Positions 7,522 through 16,949 of a DNA stretch of 18,033 nucleotides are shown in pieces. The stretch lies in the NCBI GenBank assembly GCA_017470045.1, contig JAFUFG010000094.1, positions 1-18,033 on the forward strand, written 5' to 3'. Under the pieces are notes generated by a model. The model had not been told where the DNA came from. It did not search any database and saw only the letters and a list, made by a program, of their open reading frames with translations. How positions within the stretch are numbered: position 1 is the first letter of the stretch; each line of letters opens with the position of its first letter. This DNA is from Bacilli bacterium. GTDB taxonomy: Bacteria > Bacillota_I > Bacilli_A > RF39 > UBA660. The position numbers were made by a program, and so were the translations under genes.

Positions 7522-8200
7522 CTTTATCCTCCAACTTATATCCAATATTTCTTAATACTTTTATATTTACTTTCGAACCGATGGAACGTAATTTCTTTCT
7601 TATGAATGAAAGATAAGCTTCTAGATTATTCGATTCGGTATCACGTTCAATTCCCCAAACCTTATCATAAATTTGTTCTTTGGAAATAACGATATCTTGA
7701 TTATTTAAAAAGTACTCTAGAATTAATAATTCTTTAGCTCCTACTTCTATGGATTCATTTGTTGTTGTACAAGTAAGAGTGGATTTTTTTAGATTTAATT
7801 GGATATCGGAATACTCAATATAATCTTTTACTACTCCGCTACCTTCTTTTCTTAATTGAATATTTACTCTTGCGACTAACTCTTCCATATGAAATGGTTT
7901 TGTCATATAGTCATCTGCTCCGCTTGTTAGACCTTTTAATTTATCATCAAGTTCGCCTTTGGCGGTTAACATAATGACTTTCGAGTCAATACTTTCTTCT
8001 TTCATTTCTTTTAGTATTTCAAATCCATTCTTAAAAGGAAGCATGACATCTAGTATTACTAGATTATAGATACCTGTTAGTGCATTATATTCTCCTTCTT
8101 CTCCATCATAAGAAATATCTACACTATATTGTTCTTTTTTTAATCTAGCGGCGATTGCATCTGCAATCTTTGCCTCATCTTCTACTACTAGTATTCTCAT
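7514..8200 (-). CDS. OmpR-family response regulator
   Basis: 228 residues. The receiver domain (about 1-115) has the acidic pair E7/D8, phospho-acceptor D51 (LVILDVMLP), T79 (VIMLTA) and K101 (YMTKPF). The C-terminal winged helix (about 125-225) has IEVGAKELLILEYFL and the recognition region SNNLEAYLSFIRKKL, ending NIGYKLED. It is a DNA-binding transcriptional regulator activated by the kinase downstream. Its ATG overlaps the TGA of the giant gene (ATGA, 4 nt), so it is translationally coupled to that gene. A likely target is the beta-helix leader, which carries two 22-nt repeats of adjacent 11-nt half-sites. Activator and repressor roles cannot be told apart from sequence. Confidence 0.95.
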   Translation of the reverse strand: MRILVVEDEAKIADAIAARLKKEQYSVDISYDGEEGEYNALTGIYNLVILDVMLPFKNGFEILKEMKEESIDSKVIMLTAKGELDDKLKGLTSGADDYMTKPFHMEELVARVNIQLRKEGSGVVKDYIEYSDIQLNLKKSTLTCTTTNESIEVGAKELLILEYFLNNQDIVISKEQIYDKVWGIERDTESNNLEAYLSFIRKKLRSIGSKVNIKVLRNIGYKLEDKDE

Positions 8201-11200
8201 TGTGCCTTTTCCTCCTCATTCGAATTCGTATATGGATTTACCATAAAGTAACTGTTAATTACTTCTAGATATTCTGGACTTATAGTATCTACAAATTTTT
8301 GTTTTACTAATAACGTGCTTTTCGGTGCATCTTGGCAATAATCATTCTTTTTTATTACAGACATCATACGATATGTTACTTCCCATTCTGTTTTTTTGAA
8401 CATTACTTTTAGAGCTTCTATCGTACCATTATAATAAATACGTTTTATTGTTTCTTCGTCTAACGTATCCATGATATTATTTTCTTTTAATGAATGAAAG
8501 AATTCTTCTGGAGATACTCCATCATATAGAGCAATTGTTATAAAATTCTTTAACATGCTTTCTATATCTTCATTTATCATTAATGGCACTTTATAATCAA
8601 TATATTTTTTATCCCAATAACATAATGCCAAATAGTAGTAATACTTATCTTCTTCTTTAGCTTGATCCAATACCTTTTTCTCATCGAAATCATAAATATT
8701 ATCAATCAATTCAAAAAGATTACGATCTGAATCAATAATATAAGTTTTTCTGGAATGGATCTCTTCGTCTGGAATACCTTCTAAAGAAATATCTTTATAT
8801 AATAATGTATCGTTTAAGATACTGATATTTCTTAGAGTGCCAATAAATACCTTTAATCCATTTTCACTATTCTTATAAAGGCGCTTCGATAAATGATATA
8901 AATTATAGTAGAAATTAAATAAACTCTTTTGGAATGCGGCTTCTTTTACTAATCTTCTATTTTTTAACACTCTACGTATTCTCCCAATCGCATTTGTTAA
9001 TTCTTTTCGATTTGGTTCGGTGCAATAATTATATAAAGTGTCCATAAATAATTGTGTTTTCTTTGTTTTCTCTTTTTTGATTACTTTCTCTTGGTCTTCT
9101 AGAAATTGTTGGTAAGTCTCTTTCATTCCTGGGGTAAATAAATACTCTTCTATAGGTAATTCATATTGTTTTAGTTTCTTTACAAAAATAATTTTCCATG
9201 CTCTTGCATATTCATCTTGTTTTAAATTTTCTTCAAAAGATTTTATTTCTTCTACATCTATAATCTTATCTTCTAGATTTCTTTGTAATTCTTTCCATTC
9301 TCTATAAATACTAGAAGAGATTATTTTTTCTGTATCAAAGAATCCTCTTATATCTCTCATCTTTCTCTCAATTATAAAAGATCTACGTACCTCTTGATTT
9401 TCTACTAATTTTCTTTGTCCTTCTTCTAATGAGTTAAGAATCTCATCTGAATGGATTACTCCTCGAACTGGAATATTATTTTTTAACATAAAGTTTACTA
9501 GTTGTTTTAATTCTTTTTTACGATCTAATTTCCAATATTGTTTTGCTTTTTGTAATATGGTTCCTACAAATTCAATTAGGTCAATATTATACAAAGAAAC
9601 ATCATTTACTTTTCTTATTTCTTTTAATTGAGATTGTAAACGATTTTCATAATATTGAAGACTTTCTCTATTCGTATTATTTAATTCTTCTTTTAATCCA
9701 AGTAATTTCTCATCTTTTAAAATAACTCGTTCCGCATCTTCTTTTAAATATAAGAATGGTTTTGCAAATAGAATTAATTTGTGATAATCTTCGTAAGTTT
9801 CTGCTTTTTCTTCAAAGAAGTTGAATTTTACTTTTACGCTATGATTATCTAGTCTTACGTTTAAGATATCAAATAATTCAAATGAATCTTCTTTTTCTTT
9901 CCAATACTCGAAATACGTATTTGGAATTTCGTCTTTTTTTAATACGTTTTTATAAGTAAGAAACTTTGTATAAGCAACATCTTGTTCTGTTGGGAAAGGA
10001 ATCGATAAACATTTATTAATATATTCATCTACCTTCTCAAAATCATGACTGAATAGTACTTTTTCAAACTCTAAATACTTTATATCAATAAAGTATTTAA
10101 TGTCTGTTGTAATTAAACTTTTTTCAATAAAGCCATCTTTGTTGTACTTTTTATAATTTTCTTGGAATACATTACTCTTATCATAAATATCTTTTGCAGC
10201 ATCTAATAAGAATGAATCATGAAGGTATGATAAATCTTTTAAGTATAGAATATATCGATCAAAGTAATCCATTCGATTTTCTTCTAATAACTTTTCTTGT
10301 AGTTTTAAACAAGCAAGTTGTCTTTCTGCAATTCGATTTATTTTCGTTAATCTTTCGATAAAGTTTTCTTCTTGATTTAGTACTAACATAAAGAATAAAT
10401 GGTCTACTGCGAAAAGACTGTAACTTCCTAATAATTCTGATATTTCAATATATTTTTCTTTTGGAATAATTTGTTCTTTATCAAATTCATAAGCTTTTGT
10501 TACATCTTTTCTACAATAATGCATTAATACTTTTTCTTTTGCTTCTCGATATAGAGATTCAAAGAAAGAACGATCTTCTAATGATTTTCTCCATAGTTCT
10601 TCCTCTTCTTGTAAATCAATAACTGCCTCTACTTCTACCGTTCTTTCTCCAACCTTCTTAATTTTAAATGGAATCTCATCAAAATGAGGAAGCATTTTAT
10701 ATTCTTCTTTTTTTAAATCATTAACGTTTCCTAAGATATGATTTTCTTTACTAAGAATATTAGTTGGATAAATGGTCATTTTTGTTCCAAAATTGGTAAT
10801 GTTAACCGTTCCTCTGATATAGTAGTCTTCTTCTGCTACCGTTATCGTCTTTTCATTTGCCTTTGCGAAATAAAACAAATCTACAAGGTAATGTTGAGGA
10901 GATAAGAAATACAAATTAATTCTTTCCTGTGGTGAAATTGTTGCAGCAATTGCATTTAATCGTGCGTTGATTCCTTTATTGATCCATTTAAAGTCTTTTA
11001 AACTCAATTCTCCATTAATATGAAATGGATTATTTTTTCCTAATGCTTTTAATAGTTGTAATCGACTTGCTGGGGTACAATTTGTGTTTTCTAATACTTC
11101 TATAATAACAGGGGCTAACTCTAATTTTTCTTCCCTCGTTAACTCTTCATTGGATAGTTCTTTAATTCTTTCAATTCTTTCTTTTGAAATACTATAATTA

Positions 11201-13635
11201 ATTCCTTGAATCACTTCTTTTAAAGAGTTTCCGACTACTGGTTCTTCTTCATATACAAATAATTTCTTTGCAGTCTCTACAAAATGTTTTTTTTCTTCCG
11301 AAATTGTTTGATCGTATGGTAAACCTTTTAATAAGTTTAGTAGCGTTGGTTTTCCCATGATTTGAATATTTAAATCAATTCTTTTTATCCATTCTACATA
11401 ACGATTATCTTCCTCTAAAGAATCTCTTATCTCTTCTTTTAAAGAGTCATAATAACGAAGATTTCTTGATAATAACTTTAGGTATAAATATAGTTTTGTA
11501 TCTTTCTTTTGGTTCTTTGCAATCTCTTGAATCTCTTGTATTGTATAACTATATTTTGGATATACTTCATAGAACTCTCGGATAAAGGAATACTTCTCTT
11601 CTTGTAGTTCTTCAAAGTAATCTTTTTCGTCGGTATTCCAATAGGTAATACTTAATAAATTTTTCTCTTTTAATTCTTTCATTAAGTGCTCATAGAATTC
11701 AGGATCAATTTCTTGTAGAGCTTGAAACATTAATGAAATATCTATTCGAAATTTATCAAATACTTTATCTCTTGTTAAATCTGATGTTGCCTTATATTCT
11801 ACTTTTTCTAATACGCTTTGAATATATGCACAAAGTTTTTGAGTAATTATTTCTTTTTCTTCTCCTAATGCATATTCGTAAAATATTTTTTCAGCACTTT
11901 CTTCTTTTGCTTTATCTACTCTAAAATGTAATAGTTGTTCCACTTGTTTTTTTATTCTTTCTTCTACATTATGTAATCTTAAATAATGATAGACTCCTAC
12001 CATATTATTAATTCTACATAATTCCATTAAGAATCCTAATCTTTGATTGTCTTCTATTAATTCTACCTTATTTCCTCTTTGGATAGCACGGACTACATTT
12101 GAACATTCTTCATTCCAAATTTCACTTTTGTTTGGAGTAACATTTGTAATTCGAAAAGCTCTATCTAAAAAACCATAAGAAGAAATATTGGCACTTACAT
12201 TTGTTCCTGGATTTATATTGGATTCCACATTACTGTCTTCTGTATAGCTAACTTTTATTTTTCCAAATTTTGTATCTAGTTTTAACTCTCCAGACTCATA
12301 ACATAAATATCCTTTTAAAATCGTATTGTAGATTAAGAAGAAAGAAGAGTTACGTTTGGAAGACTTTAAGCTTTCAATGAATTCTGAGAATGAAATTGCA
12401 TAGTTTAAAATACTTGTGAAGTATAATCTTATTATTAAATCTAATGAAGTTGAAACATTTTTAGCAAATTCGATTGCCTCTTGTTTTAATACTTCTTTTT
12501 CTTTTTCTAAGTATTTTTGAATAAACTCATTATCTCTAAAATTAGAAACTGGTTTATCATATAGTGTTTGTGGTACTTTTTTACCAGCTGATACTCTTTG
12601 ATGTGGAACAATTTCAAATGCTTTAAATGGATTCCATTTATAATCTTCATAAATAATGGATAAGTACTTTTCTGAATCTAAATATACTTTATTGAATAAT
12701 TTGGCATGGTCTTTAAAAATTTCATATTGTTGTTTTTTACTTAATCCTTGAATGTATTTTTTAGTACTATCATCAGCTGATGTAGATAATGGTGTAAATG
12801 TTTCTTTTCCACTTTCTAATTCTAATAATCGAATTTTGTATCGATTAATAATCAAATCTACAACAATATCACGAGTCATTTTTTCATTGATTTGTTTTTC
12901 GTGCCACTCTATTCTTTGTTCTAATTCACTTTTATCACTATCTAAGAAATAAGCATAGAAGCAAGTCTTAGGTAGTGCCTCTTTTCTTTTTACTATTTCA
13001 TAGATTTTATTGGAAGATTTTTGAAAGAATTCTTTTACATTATTTAGTGTATTGGTAGATACTGCTAAAAAGAATAAATTATCATAGTCTTCACTATCAT
13101 ACATTTCTAATTCTAATTGTTTTATTTTTTCTTGAATCTTTGTATTTGTCTTTATATCAGAACGAATTAATCTTTCTGCATTTTGTGGAACTATACCAGT
13201 ATAGGCATAACACATCTCAATATAATTTATGTATAAAAGATGTTCTTCTTTTTTGATTAAAGTATCATATGCATAATCATCAATTTCTTGTAATTCATCT
13301 AATAATTCTTTTCGATCTAAAAAATATTTTTCTTGATATGCTCTACCTAATGTATATAATCCAAGAATTGTGTCACTACTTAACGGAGATTCTTCTAGGT
13401 GCAAAAAGAAAGACTCTTCTATTCTTTCTTTTGCATCTTCTTTTGTTAATTGTTTTACTATTTTAACAGCTGTTTTAAAGTCTTCATATAAAATGTCTTG
13501 AAATAAAGAATTTGCTAAATCTAAATTCTTTGCTGTATTAATAACAATTGCATAAGCATCCTCTTTTCTTTGTCCAGAGGATATTGCTTTATTAATTTGT
13601 TGTTTTGCAAATTCTATCTTCTCTTGATCTGTCAA
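8197..13635 (-). CDS. Giant cytosolic protein of unknown function, partner of the NACHT NTPase
   Basis: About 1,812 residues; I do not recognise a family. I chose a TTG start at 13635 because AGG of AGGTGAT is exactly 8 nt upstream, the same geometry as the starts at 15358 and 3842. A GTG at 13644 lies inside that ribosome site. There is no signal peptide or TM segment. Most of the chain is Lys/Glu/Leu/Ile-rich and predicted helical, with Tyr-rich stretches that could form TPR- or HEAT-like superhelices. Two beta-rich islands break it: about residues 450-510 (LKLDTKFGKIKVSY...) and about 930-1010 (YYIRGTVNITNFGTKMTIY), the second vaguely like an OB/S1 fold. No P-loop, nuclease or protease motif was seen. 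It starts 16 nt after the NACHT gene and ends overlapping the response-regulator start, so all are probably co-expressed. A scaffold or sensor role is inference only. Confidence 0.85.
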   Translation of the reverse strand: MTDQEKIEFAKQQINKAISSGQRKEDAYAIVINTAKNLDLANSLFQDILYEDFKTAVKIVKQLTKEDAKERIEESFFLHLEESPLSSDTILGLYTLGRAYQEKYFLDRKELLDELQEIDDYAYDTLIKKEEHLLYINYIEMCYAYTGIVPQNAERLIRSDIKTNTKIQEKIKQLELEMYDSEDYDNLFFLAVSTNTLNNVKEFFQKSSNKIYEIVKRKEALPKTCFYAYFLDSDKSELEQRIEWHEKQINEKMTRDIVVDLIINRYKIRLLELESGKETFTPLSTSADDSTKKYIQGLSKKQQYEIFKDHAKLFNKVYLDSEKYLSIIYEDYKWNPFKAFEIVPHQRVSAGKKVPQTLYDKPVSNFRDNEFIQKYLEKEKEVLKQEAIEFAKNVSTSLDLIIRLYFTSILNYAISFSEFIESLKSSKRNSSFFLIYNTILKGYLCYESGELKLDTKFGKIKVSYTEDSNVESNINPGTNVSANISSYGFLDRAFRITNVTPNKSEIWNEECSNVVRAIQRGNKVELIEDNQRLGFLMELCRINNMVGVYHYLRLHNVEERIKKQVEQLLHFRVDKAKEESAEKIFYEYALGEEKEIITQKLCAYIQSVLEKVEYKATSDLTRDKVFDKFRIDISLMFQALQEIDPEFYEHLMKELKEKNLLSITYWNTDEKDYFEELQEEKYSFIREFYEVYPKYSYTIQEIQEIAKNQKKDTKLYLYLKLLSRNLRYYDSLKEEIRDSLEEDNRYVEWIKRIDLNIQIMGKPTLLNLLKGLPYDQTISEEKKHFVETAKKLFVYEEEPVVGNSLKEVIQGINYSISKERIERIKELSNEELTREEKLELAPVIIEVLENTNCTPASRLQLLKALGKNNPFHINGELSLKDFKWINKGINARLNAIAATISPQERINLYFLSPQHYLVDLFYFAKANEKTITVAEEDYYIRGTVNITNFGTKMTIYPTNILSKENHILGNVNDLKKEEYKMLPHFDEIPFKIKKVGERTVEVEAVIDLQEEEELWRKSLEDRSFFESLYREAKEKVLMHYCRKDVTKAYEFDKEQIIPKEKYIEISELLGSYSLFAVDHLFFMLVLNQEENFIERLTKINRIAERQLACLKLQEKLLEENRMDYFDRYILYLKDLSYLHDSFLLDAAKDIYDKSNVFQENYKKYNKDGFIEKSLITTDIKYFIDIKYLEFEKVLFSHDFEKVDEYINKCLSIPFPTEQDVAYTKFLTYKNVLKKDEIPNTYFEYWKEKEDSFELFDILNVRLDNHSVKVKFNFFEEKAETYEDYHKLILFAKPFLYLKEDAERVILKDEKLLGLKEELNNTNRESLQYYENRLQSQLKEIRKVNDVSLYNIDLIEFVGTILQKAKQYWKLDRKKELKQLVNFMLKNNIPVRGVIHSDEILNSLEEGQRKLVENQEVRRSFIIERKMRDIRGFFDTEKIISSSIYREWKELQRNLEDKIIDVEEIKSFEENLKQDEYARAWKIIFVKKLKQYELPIEEYLFTPGMKETYQQFLEDQEKVIKKEKTKKTQLFMDTLYNYCTEPNRKELTNAIGRIRRVLKNRRLVKEAAFQKSLFNFYYNLYHLSKRLYKNSENGLKVFIGTLRNISILNDTLLYKDISLEGIPDEEIHSRKTYIIDSDRNLFELIDNIYDFDEKKVLDQAKEEDKYYYYLALCYWDKKYIDYKVPLMINEDIESMLKNFITIALYDGVSPEEFFHSLKENNIMDTLDEETIKRIYYNGTIEALKVMFKKTEWEVTYRMMSVIKKNDYCQDAPKSTLLVKQKFVDTISPEYLEVINSYFMVNPYTNSNEEEKAQ

Positions 13636-13651
13636 AATAATCACCTACTTT

Positions 13652-15358
13652 TTATAGGACTCCTTCTAATTGTGCTTTGGAGTCTTCTGATTCTGCTTCT
13701 TTTTTATCTTCTGTAATTTTTTGTAGTTCGTAATTTTCAAAACGATAAGTTTGGAAATCTACTTTTTCCATAATATGTAAATCTAATAATAGTTTTACAA
13801 TTCCATCAGAAGAAGTCTCGGATAAATTATTATCCTTTATTGTTAAACTGATAATATTAATAAGTTCTGTTCTCTTATATTCTTTTTGATTTAACGATAA
13901 AATATTTTCTAAATATATGATTAAGTTATCTGCATCTGCAGATGCTTTTTCTTCAATTTCACGTTCAATGATAGCATTACGGAATTCAATATCAAAACCT
14001 TCTAAAGAAGATGGTATTTCTCTTCCATTTTTTACAATCGTAATTAATTTATATAAACGGAATGGAATACGAACCATATTCTTTAATGCTTCATTGCCAT
14101 TTACTAATTCTTTTACTTTTTTCTTTAGTTCTTCATTACCACTTGTATTTTGATTGATGAATGCATCGATTTTTTCATCATCTAGTTGTTCAATTACATA
14201 GATTAATACGTTATCTGTAACTGTTATATTGTTTGATTCACGATCTGTTAAAATTATCTTTGTCTTTGGATAAGTAGTAATAATATTATTGATTTGACTA
14301 ACAATATTACGTTTTACATTTTCGTTATAGATTTCATTAATTCCATCGATATATAGATTAATATAACCATTTTCTAATAATTGTTTTACAGTTTCTTCTG
14401 GACATCCTAAATGAGAATTATTTCCGATCATGCCGATAACGGTATCATCAATTCCTGCTTCTTTTAATTCTAGAACAATAGGTGTTCTGCCATTTGGTTC
14501 TGTAATGTCAGTATAAGCTAAATACATTAATGTAGTAGTTTTACCCATACCAGCATTTCCAATAATTTTAATCTTACAGTTTTCTTTATTTCGAATTAGA
14601 CTTACTAATGATTTTTTAGAAGATGTATTTACTTCTCTACCATCTAATGCAATATAACTTAAATCTTTTTTCTTCGTATAATCACTTTCAAATTTGGATT
14701 TTACTTTTTCTAAATAGTTTTTAACATCTGTATTTTTAATTAAATCTATACGATTAATTTCTGTATTTAATTTTTGTTCATATTTTCCAGCTACTTCTAG
14801 ATAGATAATTAATAATTCGTGAACATATTGCCATTCTTGTGTTGGAGATAATTTACGTACGGAATGTGCTACTTCATTACGTGCATAATATAGATTTCCA
14901 AAAACTTTAAACATGTCAGAATAACTGTTATAAGATTTTGCATCTTTATAGGTACAGCGGATATATCCTACATCACGTTTTTCTTTTAACATTCCTAATT
15001 CATATAAATAATCTGGAATAGCTTGGGAGTTATTTAATACTCCACTTTTTGCTGCTGTTCCTTGAATTGTTTTAAATTCAGTTGGATTGATCAAGTAGAT
15101 AAATAACTCTAAGAATTGTGCCGTTTTTTCAAATTCTTCAATTGAATCTACTTTTTTATTCTTCGCCATATACTCAATTTGATCCACAATAGCAGACTTT
15201 AATCCACTTAATCGTTCTACATGTTCACTAATACGAATTGCTTGCTCTAGACAGTTGATTTTTCTTGCTACATCTTCCACTATTAAATCGGAATCTGCTC
15301 TTCCGTCTATATTTGTAACTTCTAATTCAATAAATTTTTTTGCTTCTTCTGAAAACAT
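13652..15358 (-). CDS. STAND NTPase with NACHT domain and N-terminal HEPN-like region
   Basis: 568 residues from the ATG at 15358, with AGG of AGGTGAT 8 nt upstream. Residues about 1-200 are helical and contain RNEVAH (R160-H165), matching the RNxxxH pattern of HEPN domains. The NTPase follows: Walker A GNAGMGKTT (about 267-275), Walker B LYIDGINEI (D338, E342) with the DGxNE form common in NACHT proteins, and a sensor-like ILTDR near residue 373. RIPFRLYKLITIV near 430 and further helices resemble the winged-helix part of STAND proteins. There is no long LRR, WD40 or TPR sensor array after it, unlike most Avs/bNACHT proteins; the giant protein encoded 16 nt downstream may fill that role. STAND proteins are ATP-dependent switches, often in phage defence or cell death. 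That role here is unproven. The gene has its own promoter. Confidence 0.85.
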   Translation of the reverse strand: MFSEEAKKFIELEVTNIDGRADSDLIVEDVARKINCLEQAIRISEHVERLSGLKSAIVDQIEYMAKNKKVDSIEEFEKTAQFLELFIYLINPTEFKTIQGTAAKSGVLNNSQAIPDYLYELGMLKEKRDVGYIRCTYKDAKSYNSYSDMFKVFGNLYYARNEVAHSVRKLSPTQEWQYVHELLIIYLEVAGKYEQKLNTEINRIDLIKNTDVKNYLEKVKSKFESDYTKKKDLSYIALDGREVNTSSKKSLVSLIRNKENCKIKIIGNAGMGKTTTLMYLAYTDITEPNGRTPIVLELKEAGIDDTVIGMIGNNSHLGCPEETVKQLLENGYINLYIDGINEIYNENVKRNIVSQINNIITTYPKTKIILTDRESNNITVTDNVLIYVIEQLDDEKIDAFINQNTSGNEELKKKVKELVNGNEALKNMVRIPFRLYKLITIVKNGREIPSSLEGFDIEFRNAIIEREIEEKASADADNLIIYLENILSLNQKEYKRTELINIISLTIKDNNLSETSSDGIVKLLLDLHIMEKVDFQTYRFENYELQKITEDKKEAESEDSKAQLEGVL

Positions 15359-15374
15359 TTTCATCACCTACTTT

Positions 15375-15403
15375 ATTATATCGTAATCTCTTTTTTTCCA
15401 CAA
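15375..15403 (-). promoter_or_regulatory. Promoter of the NACHT - giant protein - two-component operon
   Basis: On the minus strand, -35 TTGTGG (15398-15403), a 17-bp spacer (15381-15397) and -10 TATAAT (15375-15380). The start of transcription would fall just before the AGGTGAT ribosome site, giving a very short leader. The -35 lies inside a 23-bp dyad, which could place it under repressor control. Confidence 0.7.
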
Positions 15404-15416
15404 TAAAAGTGGAAAA
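15394..15416. promoter_or_regulatory. 23-bp dyad overlapping the -35 of the NACHT operon
   Basis: TTTTCCAC (15394-15401) and GTGGAAAA (15409-15416) are perfect inverted 8-mers separated by 7 bp. Neither direction has a T-run after the second arm, so it is not a good terminator by itself. It covers the -35 and abuts the tail of the ispG terminator. A repressor operator is a reasonable reading; an extra mRNA-end hairpin is the alternative. Confidence 0.5.
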
Positions 15417-15449
15417 GAAAAAGAGGTTGTCGAATTTAGAACGACCTCT
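15412..15449 (-). terminator. Intrinsic terminator of the kinase-Nudix-ispG run
   Basis: Minus-strand AGAGGTCGT (15441-15449) pairs with ACAACCTCT (15422-15430) with one mismatch, and is followed by TTTTTCTTTT. The first arm overlaps the last codons of ispG. It separates ispG from the NACHT operon. Confidence 0.75.
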
Positions 15450-16485
15450 CTATTTCTTCTATCAACGTATTTACAATTTCGGATTGTGGAACCTTACGAA
15501 TGACTTCTCCTTTTTTAAATAAAAGTCCTTCTTCTACTCCACCAGCAATTCCAATATCTGCTTCTCTTGCTTCTCCAGGACCATTTACTGCACAACCCAT
15601 TACTGCAACGGTAATGTCTTTATCAATTGTTTGTAAGTAGTCTTCTACTTGTTTGGCAATTGGGATTAAATCAATTTGTGTTCTACCACAAGTTGGACAC
15701 GATACTAATCTTGGTAAACGAATTAGATTACAACATTTTAATATTTCTTTGCATACTTTTACTTCTTCTACTGGATCATCGGATAAAGATACACGTAACG
15801 TATCTCCTATTCCTTCTCTTAGTAATACTCCTAATCCAATAGAAGACTTTATGGTACCGGAGAACGCTGTTCCAGCTTCTGTTATTCCGATATGTAATGG
15901 ATATGGGAATGCTTCACTTGCTTTTTCATATGCTTCAATACATAAATCTAAATCAGATGCTTTTAGAGAAATACAAATATCATGGAAATCTAACTTTTCT
16001 AATATTTCTACATGGCGTCTTGCACTTTCTACCATTGCTTCTGCAGTGGGATGACCATATTTTTCTAATAAGTCTTTTTCTAACGATCCGGCATTTACTC
16101 CAATACGAATTGGAATATTCTTTTCTTTACAAGCATCTACAACAGCACGAACCTTTTCTTCTGAACCAATATTTCCTGGATTAATACGAATTTTATCTAC
16201 TCCGGCATTAATCGCTTCTAATGCAATTTTATAATCAAAATGGATATCTGCAACAATTGGGATATGAATATAATGTTTGATCTTTTTGATTGCTTTTGCA
16301 TCTTCTATCGTTGGACAGGCAACACGAACAATTTCACATCCTACATTTTCTAATGCAAGAATTTGTTTTACGGTATTTCTTACATCTTTGGTTTTCGTGT
16401 TAGTCATAGATTGAATGACCACTTTATTTTGTCCTCCTATTTGGACATTTCCTACCATTATTTTTCTTGTTTCTTTACGATTCAT
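15436..16485 (-). CDS. ispG: 4-hydroxy-3-methylbut-2-en-1-yl diphosphate synthase
   Basis: 349 residues, the normal size for the two-domain bacterial enzyme. It converts ME-cPP to HMBPP in the MEP isoprenoid pathway, in the cytosol, using a [4Fe-4S] cluster and a reductant. The TIM-barrel part has [38 protein letters not shown] and LHIGITEAG. The cluster ligands are Cys263 and Cys266 (SCPTCGRT) and Cys298 ([10 protein letters not shown]), and Glu305 matches the conserved C-terminal ligand. No key residue is missing. The ATG follows GAGGA of a site overlapping the Nudix stop, 8 nt away, so it is co-transcribed and probably coupled with the Nudix gene. Other MEP genes are not in the window. A terminator follows at once. 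Confidence 0.97.
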   Translation of the reverse strand: MNRKETRKIMVGNVQIGGQNKVVIQSMTNTKTKDVRNTVKQILALENVGCEIVRVACPTIEDAKAIKKIKHYIHIPIVADIHFDYKIALEAINAGVDKIRINPGNIGSEEKVRAVVDACKEKNIPIRIGVNAGSLEKDLLEKYGHPTAEAMVESARRHVEILEKLDFHDICISLKASDLDLCIEAYEKASEAFPYPLHIGITEAGTAFSGTIKSSIGLGVLLREGIGDTLRVSLSDDPVEEVKVCKEILKCCNLIRLPRLVSCPTCGRTQIDLIPIAKQVEDYLQTIDKDITVAVMGCAVNGPGEAREADIGIAGGVEEGLLFKKGEVIRKVPQSEIVNTLIEEIERSF

Positions 16486-16493
16486 AATTCCTC

Positions 16494-16949
16494 CTAACGA
16501 TACTTTAATAAGCTAATCACATCTTTTATTACTTTGATATCTGGATCGTGTAAATTCTTTGGTAATGCATCAATATCAAACCATTTTACTTCGGATACTT
16601 CTACGTTATCTACTTTTAAATTACCAGTAAATTCTTCTACTAAATAAGCTGTTGAAATCATATAAACTTCATCTTTGTTTGGATAAGTATAATGCATATC
16701 TTCTCCAGAATAAACATTAATTACTTGTGGATTGATTACTTTGATATTTAATTCTTCTTTTAATTCACGATTTAGAGCATCTAAGAATGTTTCTCCTAAC
16801 TCTAGACTTCCTCCATGAATTGCCCATTTATTATTATCTGTTCTTTTTTGTAATAACATTTGATTGTCTTTTACGATGACACATCCAACGCATGGCATAA
16901 AGACTGGATCATGCCCTATTTTTTCTCTTATTTTACTTATGTACCCCAT
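16494..16949 (-). CDS. Nudix hydrolase
   Basis: 151 residues. The Nudix box is [20 protein letters not shown] (about residues 47-66), with Gly-x5-Glu-x7-Arg-Glu-x2-Glu-Glu all present; the late Gly is Asn. [26 protein letters not shown] ahead of it (written across residues 22-47) is the standard first strand pair. The enzyme would hydrolyse a nucleoside diphosphate linked to another group; the substrate cannot be told from sequence. MutT/ADP-ribose-type house-cleaning is typical. Its ATG lies 17 nt inside the end of the preceding P-loop gene, and GAGGT precedes it at a good distance, so the two are coupled. ispG follows after 8 nt. Confidence 0.92.
   Translation of the reverse strand: MGYISKIREKIGHDPVFMPCVGCVIVKDNQMLLQKRTDNNKWAIHGGSLELGETFLDALNRELKEELNIKVINPQVINVYSGEDMHYTYPNKDEVYMISTAYLVEEFTGNLKVDNVEVSEVKWFDIDALPKNLHDPDIKVIKDVISLLKYR

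Noticed and set aside
9543..13466. Plus-strand open frames opposite the giant gene, and similar ones opposite ispG and the kinase
   Set aside because: They lack ribosome sites and recognisable sequence, and mirror well-supported minus-strand genes.
8197..15358. Calling the NACHT gene and its partner an established anti-phage Avs system
   Set aside because: There is no long C-terminal sensor array in the NACHT protein, no phage or island markers nearby, and the operon is tied to a two-component system; defence remains only one option.
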